Assembly: GCF_032163395.1 (NCBI RefSeq)
Contig: NZ_CP119968.1
Location: forward strand, 2,217,501 to 2,281,500
Length of the DNA stretch: 64,000 nucleotides
Direction: 5' to 3'
From: Gloeocapsopsis dulcis
GTDB taxonomy: Bacteria; Cyanobacteriota; Cyanobacteriia; Cyanobacteriales; Chroococcidiopsidaceae
The notes beneath the pieces are model-generated. The model searched no databases. It was not told the DNA's origin and saw only the letters and a program-made list of their open reading frames with translations. The position numbers were made by a program, and so were the translations under genes. Position 1 is the first letter of the stretch. The number at the start of each line of letters is the position of its first letter. Below are positions 44,860 to 53,113 of this stretch, piece by piece.

Positions 44860-46500
44860 GTGACTGCCTCAGTTTTTGCCGCTGAACGCCTTTTATTTAA
44901 CCCAGCAACTCCAGACAACAACGCAATCCGGACAATTTTTGCCTTTCCTAATGAATACAGCGTGGGGATTACTAGCTTGGGCTATCAAGTAGTTTGGGCA
45001 ACTTTAGCGATGCGGTCAGATGTGCAAGTTAGCCGCTTGTTTACGGATATTTGCGAACAACTACCACGCAATCCTGAGTTGATTGGCTTTTCAATGTCGT
45101 GGGAACTTGATTATGTTAATATTCTCAATTTACTTGAATCTTTAGACATCCCAATTCGCGCAAATGCACGTAGTGACAGCGATCCCCTAGTTTTTGGTGG
45201 GGGTCCGGTATTAACTGCAAACCCAGAACCTTTTGCAGATTTTTTTGACGTTATCTTGCTAGGCGATGGTGAAAACCTGCTAGGAAATTTTGTTGAGGCT
45301 TACAAAGAAGTTCGCAATGCCGATCGCGCCATGCAATTGCAGCATTTAGCACAAGTTCCAGGTGTCTATATCCCTAGTTTGTATGAAGTCTCTTATCAAG
45401 ATCCTAGAGGTGAGATTCAGTCGATTAGACCACTAGCAGCAATTCCCAACTCTATAGAAAAGCAAACTTATCGCGGTAATACTTTATCTGCGTCTACGGT
45501 AGTGACTGAAAAAGCTGCGTGGGAAAATATCTACATGGTGGAAGTAGTACGCAGTTGTCCCGAAATGTGTCGCTTTTGCTTAGCAAGTTACTTAACACTT
45601 CCGTTCCGGACAGCGAGTTTTGAGGGTTCATTAATTCCAGCAATTGAACGGGGGTTAGCTGTAACTGATCGCATTGGTTTATTAGGCGCGTCGGTGACTC
45701 AGCATCCTGAGTTTGACGCTTTGCTGGAATACTTAAGTAAGCCAGAGTACGATTGCATTCGTTTAAGCATTGCTTCGGTACGCACAAACACCGTCACAGT
45801 CAAACTTGCGCAAACCTTAGCAAAACGCGACACGCGATCGCTGACAATTGCAGTAGAAAGTGGCTCAGAACGCTTGCGACGAATTATTAATAAAAAACTC
45901 GATAATGATGAGATTATTCAAGCAGCAATCAATGCCAAAGCTGGGGGATTAAGCAGTTTAAAACTCTATGGAATGGTAGGAGTTCCTGGAGAAGAAATGG
46001 CAGATCTCGAACAAACTGTGACAATGATGCGATCGCTAAAAAAAGCTGCCCCAGGATTGCGGTTAACATTTGGATGCAGTACGTTTGTCCCGAAAGCGCA
46101 TACACCGTTTCAATGGTACGGAGTAAACCACCAAGCTGAGAAGCGTTTGCAGTTTTTACAGAAACAGTTAAAACCTCAAGGAATTGATTTTCGTCCAGAA
46201 AGTTACAACTGGTCAGTTATTCAAGCTTTGCTGTCGCGGGGCGATCGCCGCTTATCACAATTACTAGAGCTAACGCGGCATTATGGCGACTCGTTAGGAA
46301 GTTACCGACGGGCATTTAAAGCCTTACGCGGGCAGATTCCTGAGCTAGATTTTTATGTATACAGTAATTGGTCTAAAGATCAGGTTCTACCTTGGAATCA
46401 TATTCAAGGACCACTTGCGCAGGTGACTTTATTAAAACATTTAGCTACTGCTGAAGCTGAAATAAATAGGGTGGAGGAGTCGCAGTTAGTCGAGTGTTAA
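44860..46500 (+). CDS. B12-binding-type radical SAM protein (TIGR03960-like)
   Basis: 546 aa. N-terminal cobalamin-binding-like Rossmann region (FAFPNEYSVGITSLGYQVVWATL ... IGFSMSWELDYVNIL ... VFGGGPVLTANPEPFADFFDVILLGDGE), then a radical SAM domain with RSCPEMCRFC (CxxxCxxC, about residue 232) and SVRTNTVTVKLAQTLA. The C-terminus (LLSRGDRRLSQLLELTRHYGDSLGSYRRAF) matches the TIGR03960-like family. It starts with GTG at 44860. The family is often fused or next to a TIGR03936 domain, absent here. The reaction is unknown. Confidence 0.85.
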   Translation: MTASVFAAERLLFNPATPDNNAIRTIFAFPNEYSVGITSLGYQVVWATLAMRSDVQVSRLFTDICEQLPRNPELIGFSMSWELDYVNILNLLESLDIPIRANARSDSDPLVFGGGPVLTANPEPFADFFDVILLGDGENLLGNFVEAYKEVRNADRAMQLQHLAQVPGVYIPSLYEVSYQDPRGEIQSIRPLAAIPNSIEKQTYRGNTLSASTVVTEKAAWENIYMVEVVRSCPEMCRFCLASYLTLPFRTASFEGSLIPAIERGLAVTDRIGLLGASVTQHPEFDALLEYLSKPEYDCIRLSIASVRTNTVTVKLAQTLAKRDTRSLTIAVESGSERLRRIINKKLDNDEIIQAAINAKAGGLSSLKLYGMVGVPGEEMADLEQTVTMMRSLKKAAPGLRLTFGCSTFVPKAHTPFQWYGVNHQAEKRLQFLQKQLKPQGIDFRPESYNWSVIQALLSRGDRRLSQLLELTRHYGDSLGSYRRAFKALRGQIPELDFYVYSNWSKDQVLPWNHIQGPLAQVTLLKHLATAEAEINRVEESQLVEC

Positions 46501-46514
46501 AGCTTGATTAACAA

Positions 46515-46546
46515 ACGCTTCTTCAAATAACTGAAGAAGCGTTTTA
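46515..46546 (+). terminator. Bidirectional terminator
   Basis: Perfect 11-bp stem ACGCTTCTTCA / TGAAGAAGCGT with a 6-base loop followed by TTTAT. It lies 15 bases past the radical SAM stop and before the convergent dps stop. Confidence 0.85.
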
Positions 46547-46587
46547 TCTTACTTAACTAGGAAGTTTTACTTATCTTCCTGTACAGA

Positions 46588-47133
46588 CTATTTAACTTGA
46601 GCAGGAACTTTCTGCATTTCGGGATTAGGCTTAGAACCGTCTGCTCTAAGGGATTCGCCTTCGATAAAGGAGCGCAACATCCATGCCATTTCTTCATGCT
46701 GCTCCATTAAACCAGTGAGGAAGTCCGCTGTACCTTCATCATGAAATTCTTCAGAACACTGATCGATGTGTTCGCGGAGATTGCGGATAATTTGCTCGTG
46801 GTCATCTACTAACTGAGCAACCATTTCTGTTGCTAGAGGAATATGGTCCTCTTGCTCTTTGATCGTAGAGTTTTCTAAAAAGCCTTGTGCTGTGCCGATA
46901 GGAAAACCACCTAATGCCCGAACTCGTTCAGCAATCGCGTCAATATTTTCGGTTAAGGCTGTATAGTGTTCTTCCCAAATTTCATGTAGGGAACGAAACT
47001 GTGGTCCTACAACGTCCCAATGAAACTTCTTAGTTTTGATTAAAACTAAATATGCATCAGATAAGTCACTGTTGAGGAGTTTGACTACACCTGTGCGTTG
47101 TTCTTCAGACAGACCAATATTGATCTTACGCAT
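46588..47133 (-). CDS. Dps-family ferritin-like protein (first copy)
   Basis: A 181-aa member of the Dps family. Ferroxidase-type residues are present in KKFHWDVVGPQFRSLHEIWEEHYTALTENIDAIAERVRALGG. A C-terminal extension (RADGSKPNPEMQKVPAQVK) could bind DNA. Dps dodecamers oxidise and store iron and protect DNA from hydroperoxide damage. A second Dps is encoded 0.9 kb upstream (48056-48547), and the intervening gene is an HTH/GrpE-like protein. It starts at the ATG at 47133. Confidence 0.92.
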   Translation of the reverse strand: MRKINIGLSEEQRTGVVKLLNSDLSDAYLVLIKTKKFHWDVVGPQFRSLHEIWEEHYTALTENIDAIAERVRALGGFPIGTAQGFLENSTIKEQEDHIPLATEMVAQLVDDHEQIIRNLREHIDQCSEEFHDEGTADFLTGLMEQHEEMAWMLRSFIEGESLRADGSKPNPEMQKVPAQVK

Positions 47134-47197
47134 AATTTCTCAGTTTTACTCGCTTGTTCTTCCATACTCAGTGGAACAAATCTCACAAAAGAGGACA

Positions 47198-47887
47198 TCA
47201 GCCAAAGGGGAGATTGTTATTAGGGCTTACTTTAGCGCGGTTGAATAGCTTATCTCTGTGGCGGTAGCCAGTGTAACGAACCTTCACGAGATCGCCAGGT
47301 TGTGCCGTACCTTCTAAAAGTTGATGCAGTTGCGGATCGTAAGGTATCTCAGTTCCTACAGTCGCGATCGCTTCAACTCCCCATTGCTGCAATAACTGTT
47401 CTAGAGGGCGCATCAAAGGTAGTAATCTGACAGCAGGTAATAGAGGATTCTCCTGCGCTTTTTGGGCTGCTGTAGGCCATTGTATGAGCCATGATTCCAG
47501 CAGTTGTAAACTTGAATATTGGAACTCTTGCCACAAGTTTTCTCGCTGCTGTTCGAGGAGATGCTGCAATCGTTGGTACTCTTGTTCTAAATCAGCATAC
47601 GCTTGCTGCTGAGTTGTCTTGGTGTTCTTTCCAGAAAATGTTACTACTAGCTCCTCTAATGGCACTTGTAGTACTTGAGAAAGCTTGAGTAAAGTATCGG
47701 TTCGCATTTGCCCTACTTCGCCACGACGTAGCTTGAGAATTTGCCTCTGGGATATGCCAGCAGCCTGAGCTAATGCTTTGAAACTAGACAAGCCGACTTG
47801 CTGCATTCGTTCTTGTAAAGCAGAGGTCAGCTGGTCTAGGGTTGGTTTTAGGTTTTTTTTAATTTGAGACTGTTCCTGTGCGTCCAT
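47198..47887 (-). CDS. HTH (XRE-like) protein with GrpE-like domain
   Basis: 229 aa. Residues about 15-75 form an XRE-type helix-turn-helix (SFKALAQAAGISQRQILKLRRGEVGQMRTDTLLKLSQVL). Residues about 95-130 are a coiled coil (QQAYADLEQEYQRLQHLLEQQRENLWQEF) and the C-terminal half ends in a compact beta-rich domain (PYDPQLHQLLEGTAQPGDLVKVRYTGYRHRDKLFNRAKVS) resembling the GrpE head. A DNA-binding regulator fused to a co-chaperone-like module is a known cyanobacterial architecture, but its role is not established. A 22-base palindrome touches its start codon. Confidence 0.78.
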   Translation of the reverse strand: MDAQEQSQIKKNLKPTLDQLTSALQERMQQVGLSSFKALAQAAGISQRQILKLRRGEVGQMRTDTLLKLSQVLQVPLEELVVTFSGKNTKTTQQQAYADLEQEYQRLQHLLEQQRENLWQEFQYSSLQLLESWLIQWPTAAQKAQENPLLPAVRLLPLMRPLEQLLQQWGVEAIATVGTEIPYDPQLHQLLEGTAQPGDLVKVRYTGYRHRDKLFNRAKVSPNNNLPFG

Positions 47888-47889
47888 AG

Positions 47890-47911
47890 CTTAATTGTCG
47901 CAACAATTAAG
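47890..47911. promoter_or_regulatory. Palindromic candidate operator of the HTH/GrpE-like gene
   Basis: CTTAATTGT and ACAATTAAG are exact reverse complements separated by four bases (CGCA), and the site ends three bases before the ATG at 47887 of the minus-strand gene. Position in the leader is suited to autoregulation. A second inverted repeat (GGAACTAGAA 47931-47940 / TTCTAGTTCC 47954-47963) lies just upstream. Confidence 0.5.
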
Positions 47912-48055
47912 AGGAATTGGGGATCAGACGGGAACTAGAAACTAAATTCTCACTTCTAGTTCCTGGTCTTCGTCAAAACAAATTTTCTGTCTTCTAGATG
48001 GCGTAGGTCTTAGGAAGTTCAGAATTGTTGAGTTCTGATTTTCCTCTGACCCTTC

Positions 48056-48547
48056 TTATTGTTCTAGCAAGCTGCGTAACATCCATGCATTCTTTTCGTG
48101 AACTTGCATCCGTTGAGTTAAAAGATCGGCTGTTGGTTCGTCGTTAACTCGCTCGACAACTGGAAAAATGGAACGCGCGGTGCGGACTACTGATTCTTGA
48201 CCTTCGACTAATAGCCGAATCATGTCTTCCGCTTTGGGAACACCCTTAGTTTCTGGGATCGAGCTGAGTTCAGCAAATTCGCTATATGTTCCAGGTGCTG
48301 GATAGCCTAGTGCTCTAATTCGTTCAGCAATTTCATCAACTGCTGTTGCTAACTCGGTGTATTCTTCTTCAAATAACACATGTAACGTCTGGAACATTGG
48401 TCCTGTTACGTTCCAATGAAAGTTGTGCGTTTTGAGATACAGTGAGTAACTGTCTGCAAGTAAACGTGAAAGCCCTTGAGCAATCTCTTTGCGGTCTTCT
48501 TCATTAATGCCAATGTTGACTGGCATAACTTTGCTTTGAATTTGCAT
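48056..48547 (-). CDS. Dps-family ferritin-like protein (second copy)
   Basis: A 163-aa Dps protein. THNFHWNVTGPMFQTLHVLFEEEYTELATAVDEIAERIRALGYPAPG contains the conserved His/Glu/Asp iron ligands. It lacks the basic tail of the first copy. Met8 (MPVNIGIN) is an alternative start. It lies 24 bases downstream of the sulfiredoxin gene on the same strand, suggesting co-expression under oxidative stress. The two Dps proteins are diverged from each other and not recent duplicates. Confidence 0.92.
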   Translation of the reverse strand: MQIQSKVMPVNIGINEEDRKEIAQGLSRLLADSYSLYLKTHNFHWNVTGPMFQTLHVLFEEEYTELATAVDEIAERIRALGYPAPGTYSEFAELSSIPETKGVPKAEDMIRLLVEGQESVVRTARSIFPVVERVNDEPTADLLTQRMQVHEKNAWMLRSLLEQ

Positions 48548-48571
48548 ACAATTCTCCTGAAGTAAAATTTT

Positions 48572-48835
48572 TTAGGCTAAGTGCATTTTTAATACAGCAC
48601 GAGGAGCTTTACGGACTCTAGCTAAAATTGTCTCTTTTCCCAACCGCTGACACGCTTCGTAGCGGTGACAGCCAGAAAAACCATAGTACTGTCCGTCAAC
48701 TTCAAGTACATCGATTGGTTCTTTTTGACCAATTTCTTGAATCGACTCCATTAAAGCTGCTACTTTGTTGGAATCGTTTTCTCGGGGCAGTGGACGTTTA
48801 ATCTGGTTGAGTGGGATTTCTTGTACTTTAATCAT
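48572..48835 (-). CDS. srx: Sulfiredoxin
   Basis: An 87-aa ParB/sulfiredoxin-fold protein with the Srx active site motif YYGFSGCHRYEACQRLG (catalytic Cys in SGCHR, about residue 52) and the N-terminal VQEIPLNQIKRP. Sulfiredoxin reduces the overoxidised sulfinic form of 2-Cys peroxiredoxins using ATP. It precedes a dps gene by 24 bases, consistent with a peroxide-stress transcription unit. Confidence 0.9.
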   Translation of the reverse strand: MIKVQEIPLNQIKRPLPRENDSNKVAALMESIQEIGQKEPIDVLEVDGQYYGFSGCHRYEACQRLGKETILARVRKAPRAVLKMHLA

Positions 48836-48999
48836 TTAGCCTTGCTACCTCCTCGCTGTCGCCTATATAAATCATAGTCGTTATGACTTCGATTTGCAAG
48901 CTTTTATCAGAAAATGCTTGAAAAGGAACTAAAATAAACCTCCACAGTCCTCGGAAATAAAGCTATTCTGAGAAAAATTAGGTAGCAAGAGACTGATTT

Positions 49000-50775
49000 A
49001 TGACGGTGAGGGAACTAGCAGTGATCAAGACGCAAAGAAATCGCAACGCCAAGCAAATCGTTGAAGATACTTACTGTGTAACATTAACTCGTCAGCTTTC
49101 ATACCGTCGTTTTTACAGTTCTCATCTATCTTTGGTGTCGTTGCCCAGCAAAACACAAATCCAAGGAAAAACTCATAGCTGGCGATCGCACTTCTCCTTC
49201 TGTATAACAACTATTTTGATCTTGTGTGGCACAGCAACTGGTGCAATGGCAACCCAGAGTGAGCCAGAAATCAAAGTTGGGATTGTACAAAGGTTTGGTG
49301 TTAAACCAACAGATGTTTTAAGTTTACAAGCAACTACAGGCGATCGCCTGACAATTCAAACGAAAACTGAAAACAAACCGCTACAAGCAAGCAGCATTAA
49401 GCTAGAAACGGTGATGCAACCGTTGCCAAAAGCAACTTTAGTTGAGCGAGTGGTGCTGAGTACACATCGCAGCTTTGAAACAGCTGAAGATACTGCTAAG
49501 CAGTGGCGCAAAATAGGTATTGAAGTTGAGATCGCGCAACCTGAACGGTGGCAAGTGTGGGCAAAGCGAGATGTCTACAAATCTCCTCTTTTACGACGCT
49601 TATTGTTATTAAGTTTAAAGGTAAAAGGTAACAACGATGCTTACCTCGATACCCAGGTGGTACAAGAAATGCCTACAGTCAATTTGGTAGTAGATGGCAA
49701 GCGTTACAACTATCAAGAAGTAGACATTACGACAAATAAAAACTTAATCCAACTAAGCGAGGGCAATCAGCGCGATCTCCGTCTCTATGCAGGTAAGATG
49801 CGGCTACAGCCGAATGCTTATGGTACATATACATTGGTTAATGAAGTTCCTTTAGAAACTTATTTGCGGGGTGTCGTACCGCACGAAATTGGAGCAAATG
49901 TTCCTTATTCTGCTGTAGAAGCTCAAGCAATTATTGCACGGACGTATGCACTGCGAAACTTACGTCGCTTCACGATCGACAACTACGAACTGTGTGCAGA
50001 TACTCAGTGCCAAGTTTACAAAGGTTTGAGCGGTGCTGTTCCATTAGCAGATCGCGCGATCGCTGCTACTAGTAGACAGGTACTAACATATAATAATCAA
50101 CTAGTCGATGCTTTGTATTCTTCCACTACAGGCGGCGTGACTGCGGCATTTAGCGATGTTTGGCAAGGGACAGATCGCCCCTACTTGCAACCAGTTGTCG
50201 ATGCTGCAGGTAGTGTTTGGAACTTATCTAGTCAAAGTTTAGCTGAAGAAACAAATTTTCAACGCTTTATTGGTTTGCAGCAAGGGTTTAACGAAGCTGG
50301 CTGGAATATGTTCCGTTGGCGTAAAGAAAGTAGTTTAGTACAAATTACAGAAGATTTGCAGCGCTTTTTTAAGGCAAACAATAGCCCGTGGGCAAACTTG
50401 AAACAAATCAATCAAATGCAGGTTGTTGAGCGATCGCCTAGCGGACGTATTCTGAAACTTGCAGTAGAAACTGATCTTGGTACTGTTGTTTTAGAAAAAG
50501 ATGAAGTGCGCAGTGCTTTTTCTGCACCTCGCAGTACTTTGTTTTATCTACAACCACTAAACAAAGGAGCAAACTCGTTATGGGGTTATGCGTTTGTTGG
50601 TGGTGGTTTTGGACACGGCGTTGGTTTAAGCCAAACAGGTTCGCAGCGATTAGCAAAATTAGGTTGGTCGAGTGAGCGAATTTTGAATTTCTACTATCCT
50701 GGTACGCAAATTCAACCATTGACCGATCAGATTACTTTTTATAACGAAGAGCCGCTGGCAATGACTAGAAAATGA
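49000..50775 (+). CDS. SpoIID/LytB-domain protein
   Basis: 591 aa. A hydrophobic signal segment (HFSFCITTILILCGTATGAMA) is at about residues 65-85, unusually far from the ATG at 49000, so a start downstream (for example the GTG at about 49132) is possible. A SpoIID domain (about 270-400) has YGTYTLVNEVPLETYLRGVV, ARTYALRN and YSSTTGGVTA, and the end has GGGFGHGVGLSQTGSQRLA. SpoIID-type proteins are peptidoglycan lytic transglycosylases. It is probably secreted to the periplasm for cell-wall remodelling. Confidence 0.85.
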   Translation: MTVRELAVIKTQRNRNAKQIVEDTYCVTLTRQLSYRRFYSSHLSLVSLPSKTQIQGKTHSWRSHFSFCITTILILCGTATGAMATQSEPEIKVGIVQRFGVKPTDVLSLQATTGDRLTIQTKTENKPLQASSIKLETVMQPLPKATLVERVVLSTHRSFETAEDTAKQWRKIGIEVEIAQPERWQVWAKRDVYKSPLLRRLLLLSLKVKGNNDAYLDTQVVQEMPTVNLVVDGKRYNYQEVDITTNKNLIQLSEGNQRDLRLYAGKMRLQPNAYGTYTLVNEVPLETYLRGVVPHEIGANVPYSAVEAQAIIARTYALRNLRRFTIDNYELCADTQCQVYKGLSGAVPLADRAIAATSRQVLTYNNQLVDALYSSTTGGVTAAFSDVWQGTDRPYLQPVVDAAGSVWNLSSQSLAEETNFQRFIGLQQGFNEAGWNMFRWRKESSLVQITEDLQRFFKANNSPWANLKQINQMQVVERSPSGRILKLAVETDLGTVVLEKDEVRSAFSAPRSTLFYLQPLNKGANSLWGYAFVGGGFGHGVGLSQTGSQRLAKLGWSSERILNFYYPGTQIQPLTDQITFYNEEPLAMTRK

Positions 50776-50815
50776 TTACGTGAAGTTCAAGCTAAACGCT
50801 ATTTTAATTAAATAA

Positions 50816-50848
50816 AGCAGGAACTTTTGCCATTGCAGTTCCTGCTTT
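50816..50848. terminator. Bidirectional terminator between SpoIID-like and petF
   Basis: Perfect 10-bp stem AGCAGGAACT / AGTTCCTGCT with an 11-base loop; T follows on the plus strand and A-rich sequence precedes it, so both convergent genes can use it. Confidence 0.82.
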
Positions 50849-50879
50849 CGACTTTGTGACTCCTAATCGAGAGAGTTGA

Positions 50880-51179
<300 letters not shown>

Positions 51180-51454
51180 TCAGCGCTCCTCTCAATTTGC
51201 TACGGCAGTATAAGATAAACTAAAGTAAACTTTGGGCTTTGCTTCTCAGCAAAGTCCGCAATACTTAAGTTCACTTCATTTCTGATACTACGAGAAAAAC
51301 CATAGCTTGTAACCCCCTATTGCCCCTGATTTTGCAGGCGATTAGTAATGAAATTTAGTTATTTAATCCTAATTAGTTATTCTTATAGGAGAAGAGCGTG
51401 TAGCGCAGGCATTTTGTCTGCGGTGAGAGAAGGGTAAGGGGCTAGGATCTAAAT

Positions 51455-52447
51455 ATGGACAATTTTGGCTATTCTGAAAAACGCTTAGTGCGGGTGGGAA
51501 TCATTGGTACTGGTTATGCAGCGAAGTTGAGGGCGGAAACGTTTCAGAAACATGAACAAGCGCAAGTCATTGCAATTGTTGGTCATACACCAGAAAAAAC
51601 TCAGGAATTTGCCCAAACCTATCAAACCGAAGCGTTACCATCTTGGGATGAATTAGTAGCGCAACCTGATATAGATTTAGTTGTCATATCAAATATCAAT
51701 AAAGAGCATGGCGCGATCGCAACTGCAGCATTGCAAAACAACAAACACGTCATTGTAGAATATCCCCTGGCACTTGATGTTAATGAAGCAGAAAATCTCA
51801 TCACTTTAGCTCAAAAACAGGGCAAAATGTTGCACGTTGAGCATATCGAACTACTCGGCGGTTTACATCAAGCACTTAAACAAAACTTACCAGCTATTGG
51901 AAATGTATTTTACGCCCGCTACGCTACCGTAACTCCCCAACGTCCCGCGCCTCACAAATGGACATATCACAAAGAATTGTTTGGCTTTCCCCTAATTGCA
52001 GCACTTTCACGCTTACACCGTCTTACTGATTTATTTGGTGAAGTCGCCTCGGTGAGTTGTCAAAACCGTTATTGGGGTGAGGGTGAGTTTTACCAAAGCT
52101 GTTTGTGTACTGCTCAACTCAAGTTTACTCGTGGAGCGATCGCCGAAGTTACCTATGGTAAAGGTGAGACGCTATGGCAAGATGAACGCAAGTTTGAAGT
52201 TCATGGCGAAAAAGGCGGATTAATTTTTGAAGGTGACGCAGGTAAATTGATCCAAGCCGCAGAAACAACGCCAATTGAAATAGGTTCGCGCCGTGGTTTG
52301 TTTGCTAAAGATACCGAAATGGTGTTAGACCACTTGTTTACAGGTGCTGATATATACATTACCCCAACGGCGAGTTTATACACGCTGAAAGTCGCAGATG
52401 CTGCAAGGCGATCGGCGGAAATAGGCGAGACTATATTTATGAATTAG
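51455..52447 (+). CDS. bvdR: Gfo/Idh/MocA-family oxidoreductase, biliverdin-reductase-like
   Basis: 330 aa. Rossmann N-terminus (RVGIIGTGYAAKLRAETF) and Gfo/Idh/MocA substrate domain. The stretches KHVIVEYPLALDVNEAEN, KMLHVEHIELLGGLHQAL, NVFYARYATV and WTYHKELFGFPLIAALSR closely resemble the cyanobacterial biliverdin reductase BvdR as I recall it from Synechocystis. That enzyme reduces biliverdin IX-alpha to bilirubin with NADPH and affects phycobiliprotein content. Start is the ATG at 51455. The specific assignment rests on memory of the family; the general oxidoreductase family is certain. Confidence 0.75.
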   Translation: MDNFGYSEKRLVRVGIIGTGYAAKLRAETFQKHEQAQVIAIVGHTPEKTQEFAQTYQTEALPSWDELVAQPDIDLVVISNINKEHGAIATAALQNNKHVIVEYPLALDVNEAENLITLAQKQGKMLHVEHIELLGGLHQALKQNLPAIGNVFYARYATVTPQRPAPHKWTYHKELFGFPLIAALSRLHRLTDLFGEVASVSCQNRYWGEGEFYQSCLCTAQLKFTRGAIAEVTYGKGETLWQDERKFEVHGEKGGLIFEGDAGKLIQAAETTPIEIGSRRGLFAKDTEMVLDHLFTGADIYITPTASLYTLKVADAARRSAEIGETIFMN

Positions 52448-53113
52448 AGTGATAAAGCTAGTACGATCGCAATCGATTTAACTTGTTAGACGCTTGATTG
52501 CGAGATGCAAGCTTTACAGAAGATTTGAGGAAAGCCCACCACTTTTAAGGGTGGAATGTAGTGGAATGCACTAATAACAGCGCCGTCAAATAATACTTGA
52601 CTGCACAGCAGAGGTGTGGGATTATACTTATGGCACTGCGGTAATACGCCTAGATAGCCAAGATTGGGTTCTCCCCAACTACAATGCTCAGCTACGTGCG
52701 ACATAGTGTAGGAAAGAGGTGTAAGTAATTGAATAAATCGTTTCAAACGCGGTCGGGCAGTCCGTGTGTGCTTGTGGACGTATCCAAACGGGGAGACTTG
52801 AATGCTTGCATTTAGGTTTCTAGGGAGGACGGTTGAAGCAAGAATCCCATCGGCTTTCAACCGTGGGAGTGTCAATTCTGGGTAGTCAGGGGAAGCACCT
52901 TTGAGTAAAGGCTCATCTTGATTTTTTAGGTATTGGTTGAAGAAAGCCAACGTGTACTCATTGATAACTTTCGCACCTCGACAAGGTTCGATGGAGCCAA
53001 GTGTTTGCTTGATTGGGGGTGCTTTGAGTTACCAACTTGATTTTTTCCATCTAGAGCTTTATCTCTAATTCTTATAAGTTGAGAACGTAAAAACATAATT
53101 TTTTGTTCCAAAA
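52448..53113. other. Decayed region with tnpB remnant
   Basis: No intact gene. A minus-strand open frame (52486-52950) reads antisense through the tnpB tail and right end and is therefore judged spurious. A plus-strand frame at about 52585-52700 (AEVWDYTYGTAVIRLDSQDW, VLPNYNAQLRAT) looks protein-like but has no start and no family I recognise. Confidence 0.5.
52730..52880 (+). mobile_element. IS200/IS605 tnpB C-terminal tail and right end, remnant
   Basis: The plus strand reads SNAVGQSVCACGRIQTGRL and, after a stop, GGRLKQESH, the C-terminal tail typical of many cyanobacterial TnpB proteins. It is followed by the terminal hairpin GAATCCCATCGG ... CCGTGGGAGTGTCAA (52843-52880), the right end of the element. 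The catalytic part of TnpB is gone. Confidence 0.65.

Noticed and set aside
52486-52950. 154-codon minus-strand open frame
   Set aside because: Its first half is exactly antisense to the tnpB tail and IS605 right end, so the frame is a by-product of the element sequence.
52926-53111. 61-codon minus-strand frame next to the TetR-like gene
   Set aside because: Possible short helix (MEQKIMFLRSQLIRIRDKAL) but no family and a non-protein-like second half.
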